Source: Treponema sp. | GTDB lineage: Bacteria > Spirochaetota > Spirochaetia > Treponematales > Breznakiellaceae | DNA: 13,642 bases | NCBI GenBank assembly: GCA_031264475.1 | Contig: JAISEA010000090.1 | Coordinates: forward strand, 1-13,642 | Reading direction: 5' to 3' | Part shown: in pieces, positions 13,483 to 13,642 of the stretch | How the letters are laid out: each line of letters opens with the position of its first letter | Numbering within the stretch: the first letter of the stretch is position 1 | Position numbers and translations under genes: made by a program | Notes under the pieces: model-generated | Seen by the model: only the letters and a program-made list of their open reading frames with translations | Databases searched by the model: none | Told to the model about the DNA's origin: nothing

Positions 13483-13642
13483 CTATATAATAAAGGCGTT
13501 CCCAAAATATTTCCTGTTATTTTCGTCGTTCTTCGCCTTCGTGTCAACCGGGGTATGGGCGCCGAAAGTCTTTTGGTAGGCGGCGTGCCATTGGATATAG
13601 GCGGAGACGAGGGCGTCCACTGCGCTTTGGGGGGTGTTGGGC
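13483..13642 (-). pseudogene. Truncated helical/fibronectin-like family member (partial, runs off window)
   Basis: The last 52 visible codons (frame from 13641, stop TAG at 13483-13485) begin P-N-T-P-Q-S-A-V-D-A-L-V and continue with W-H-A-A-Y-Q-K-T-F-G-A-H-T-P-V-D-T-K-A-K-N-D. This is the N-terminal helical domain of the same family as 3988-4641 (A-L...Y...T-K...K-N-E there). After K-N-D the sequence turns AT-rich and stops, with no linker and no fibronectin-like domain. The break lies near 13525, beside the FosA-like gene. The true 5' end is outside the window. It could instead be a short stand-alone form, but a gene cut by insertion fits better. Confidence 0.6.

Overview
The window looks like a piece of a spirochaete chromosome, most likely a Treponema-like organism (possibly a gut treponeme). 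This is an inference from protein style: a dCache methyl-accepting chemotaxis protein with a treponeme-like C-terminus, a Spirochaetota-like DnaA, DUF1015 and aconitase-family proteins, tandem TPR proteins, and a helical/fibronectin-like family ending in W-S-D-I-F-S-A-I-I-P that I associate with treponemes. No rRNA, tRNA, CRISPR array or insertion sequence was seen.

Layout, left to right. (1) 1-267 has no gene but carries several strong inverted repeats, one just past the stop of the FRG gene. (2) 268-4970 is an accessory region read entirely leftward: an FRG-domain protein, a TPR/coiled-coil partner, two paralogous exported TPR proteins, a helical/fibronectin-like protein, and upstream of it a small gene built of 21-bp repeats that has its own promoter and RBS but an in-frame TGA. 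(3) 5067-7324 is a dCache chemoreceptor with its own terminator. (4) 7398-9129 is dnaA plus a probable oriC with consensus DnaA boxes; dnaN and recF do not follow dnaA. The 3' end of dnaA carries a 35-bp tandem duplication that shifted its reading frame. (5) 9130-12892 holds a divergent pair, a DUF1015 protein (leftward) and an aconitase-family hydratase (rightward). Both have sigma70-like promoters whose -10 box ends exactly 6 nt before the ATG, so both mRNAs are predicted to be leaderless. (6) 12893-13642 has a hairpin terminator, an AT-rich FosA-like thiol-transferase gene (leftward), and a truncated fragment of the same family as the gene at 3988-4641.

How the parts relate. The 268-1878 pair is a likely two-gene operon. 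The two TPR genes are a tandem duplication that includes their leader sequence. The repeat gene and the helical/fibronectin-like gene form a transcription unit from one promoter near 5000. The oriC/dnaA block and the divergent leaderless pair look like core genome. The FosA-like gene looks acquired, because it is AT-rich and abuts a broken gene.

The most unusual signals are the 21-bp palindromic array inside a nonsense-broken gene, the paired leaderless promoters, and the frameshifting duplication at the end of dnaA. Everything here is read by eye; no database search was run.
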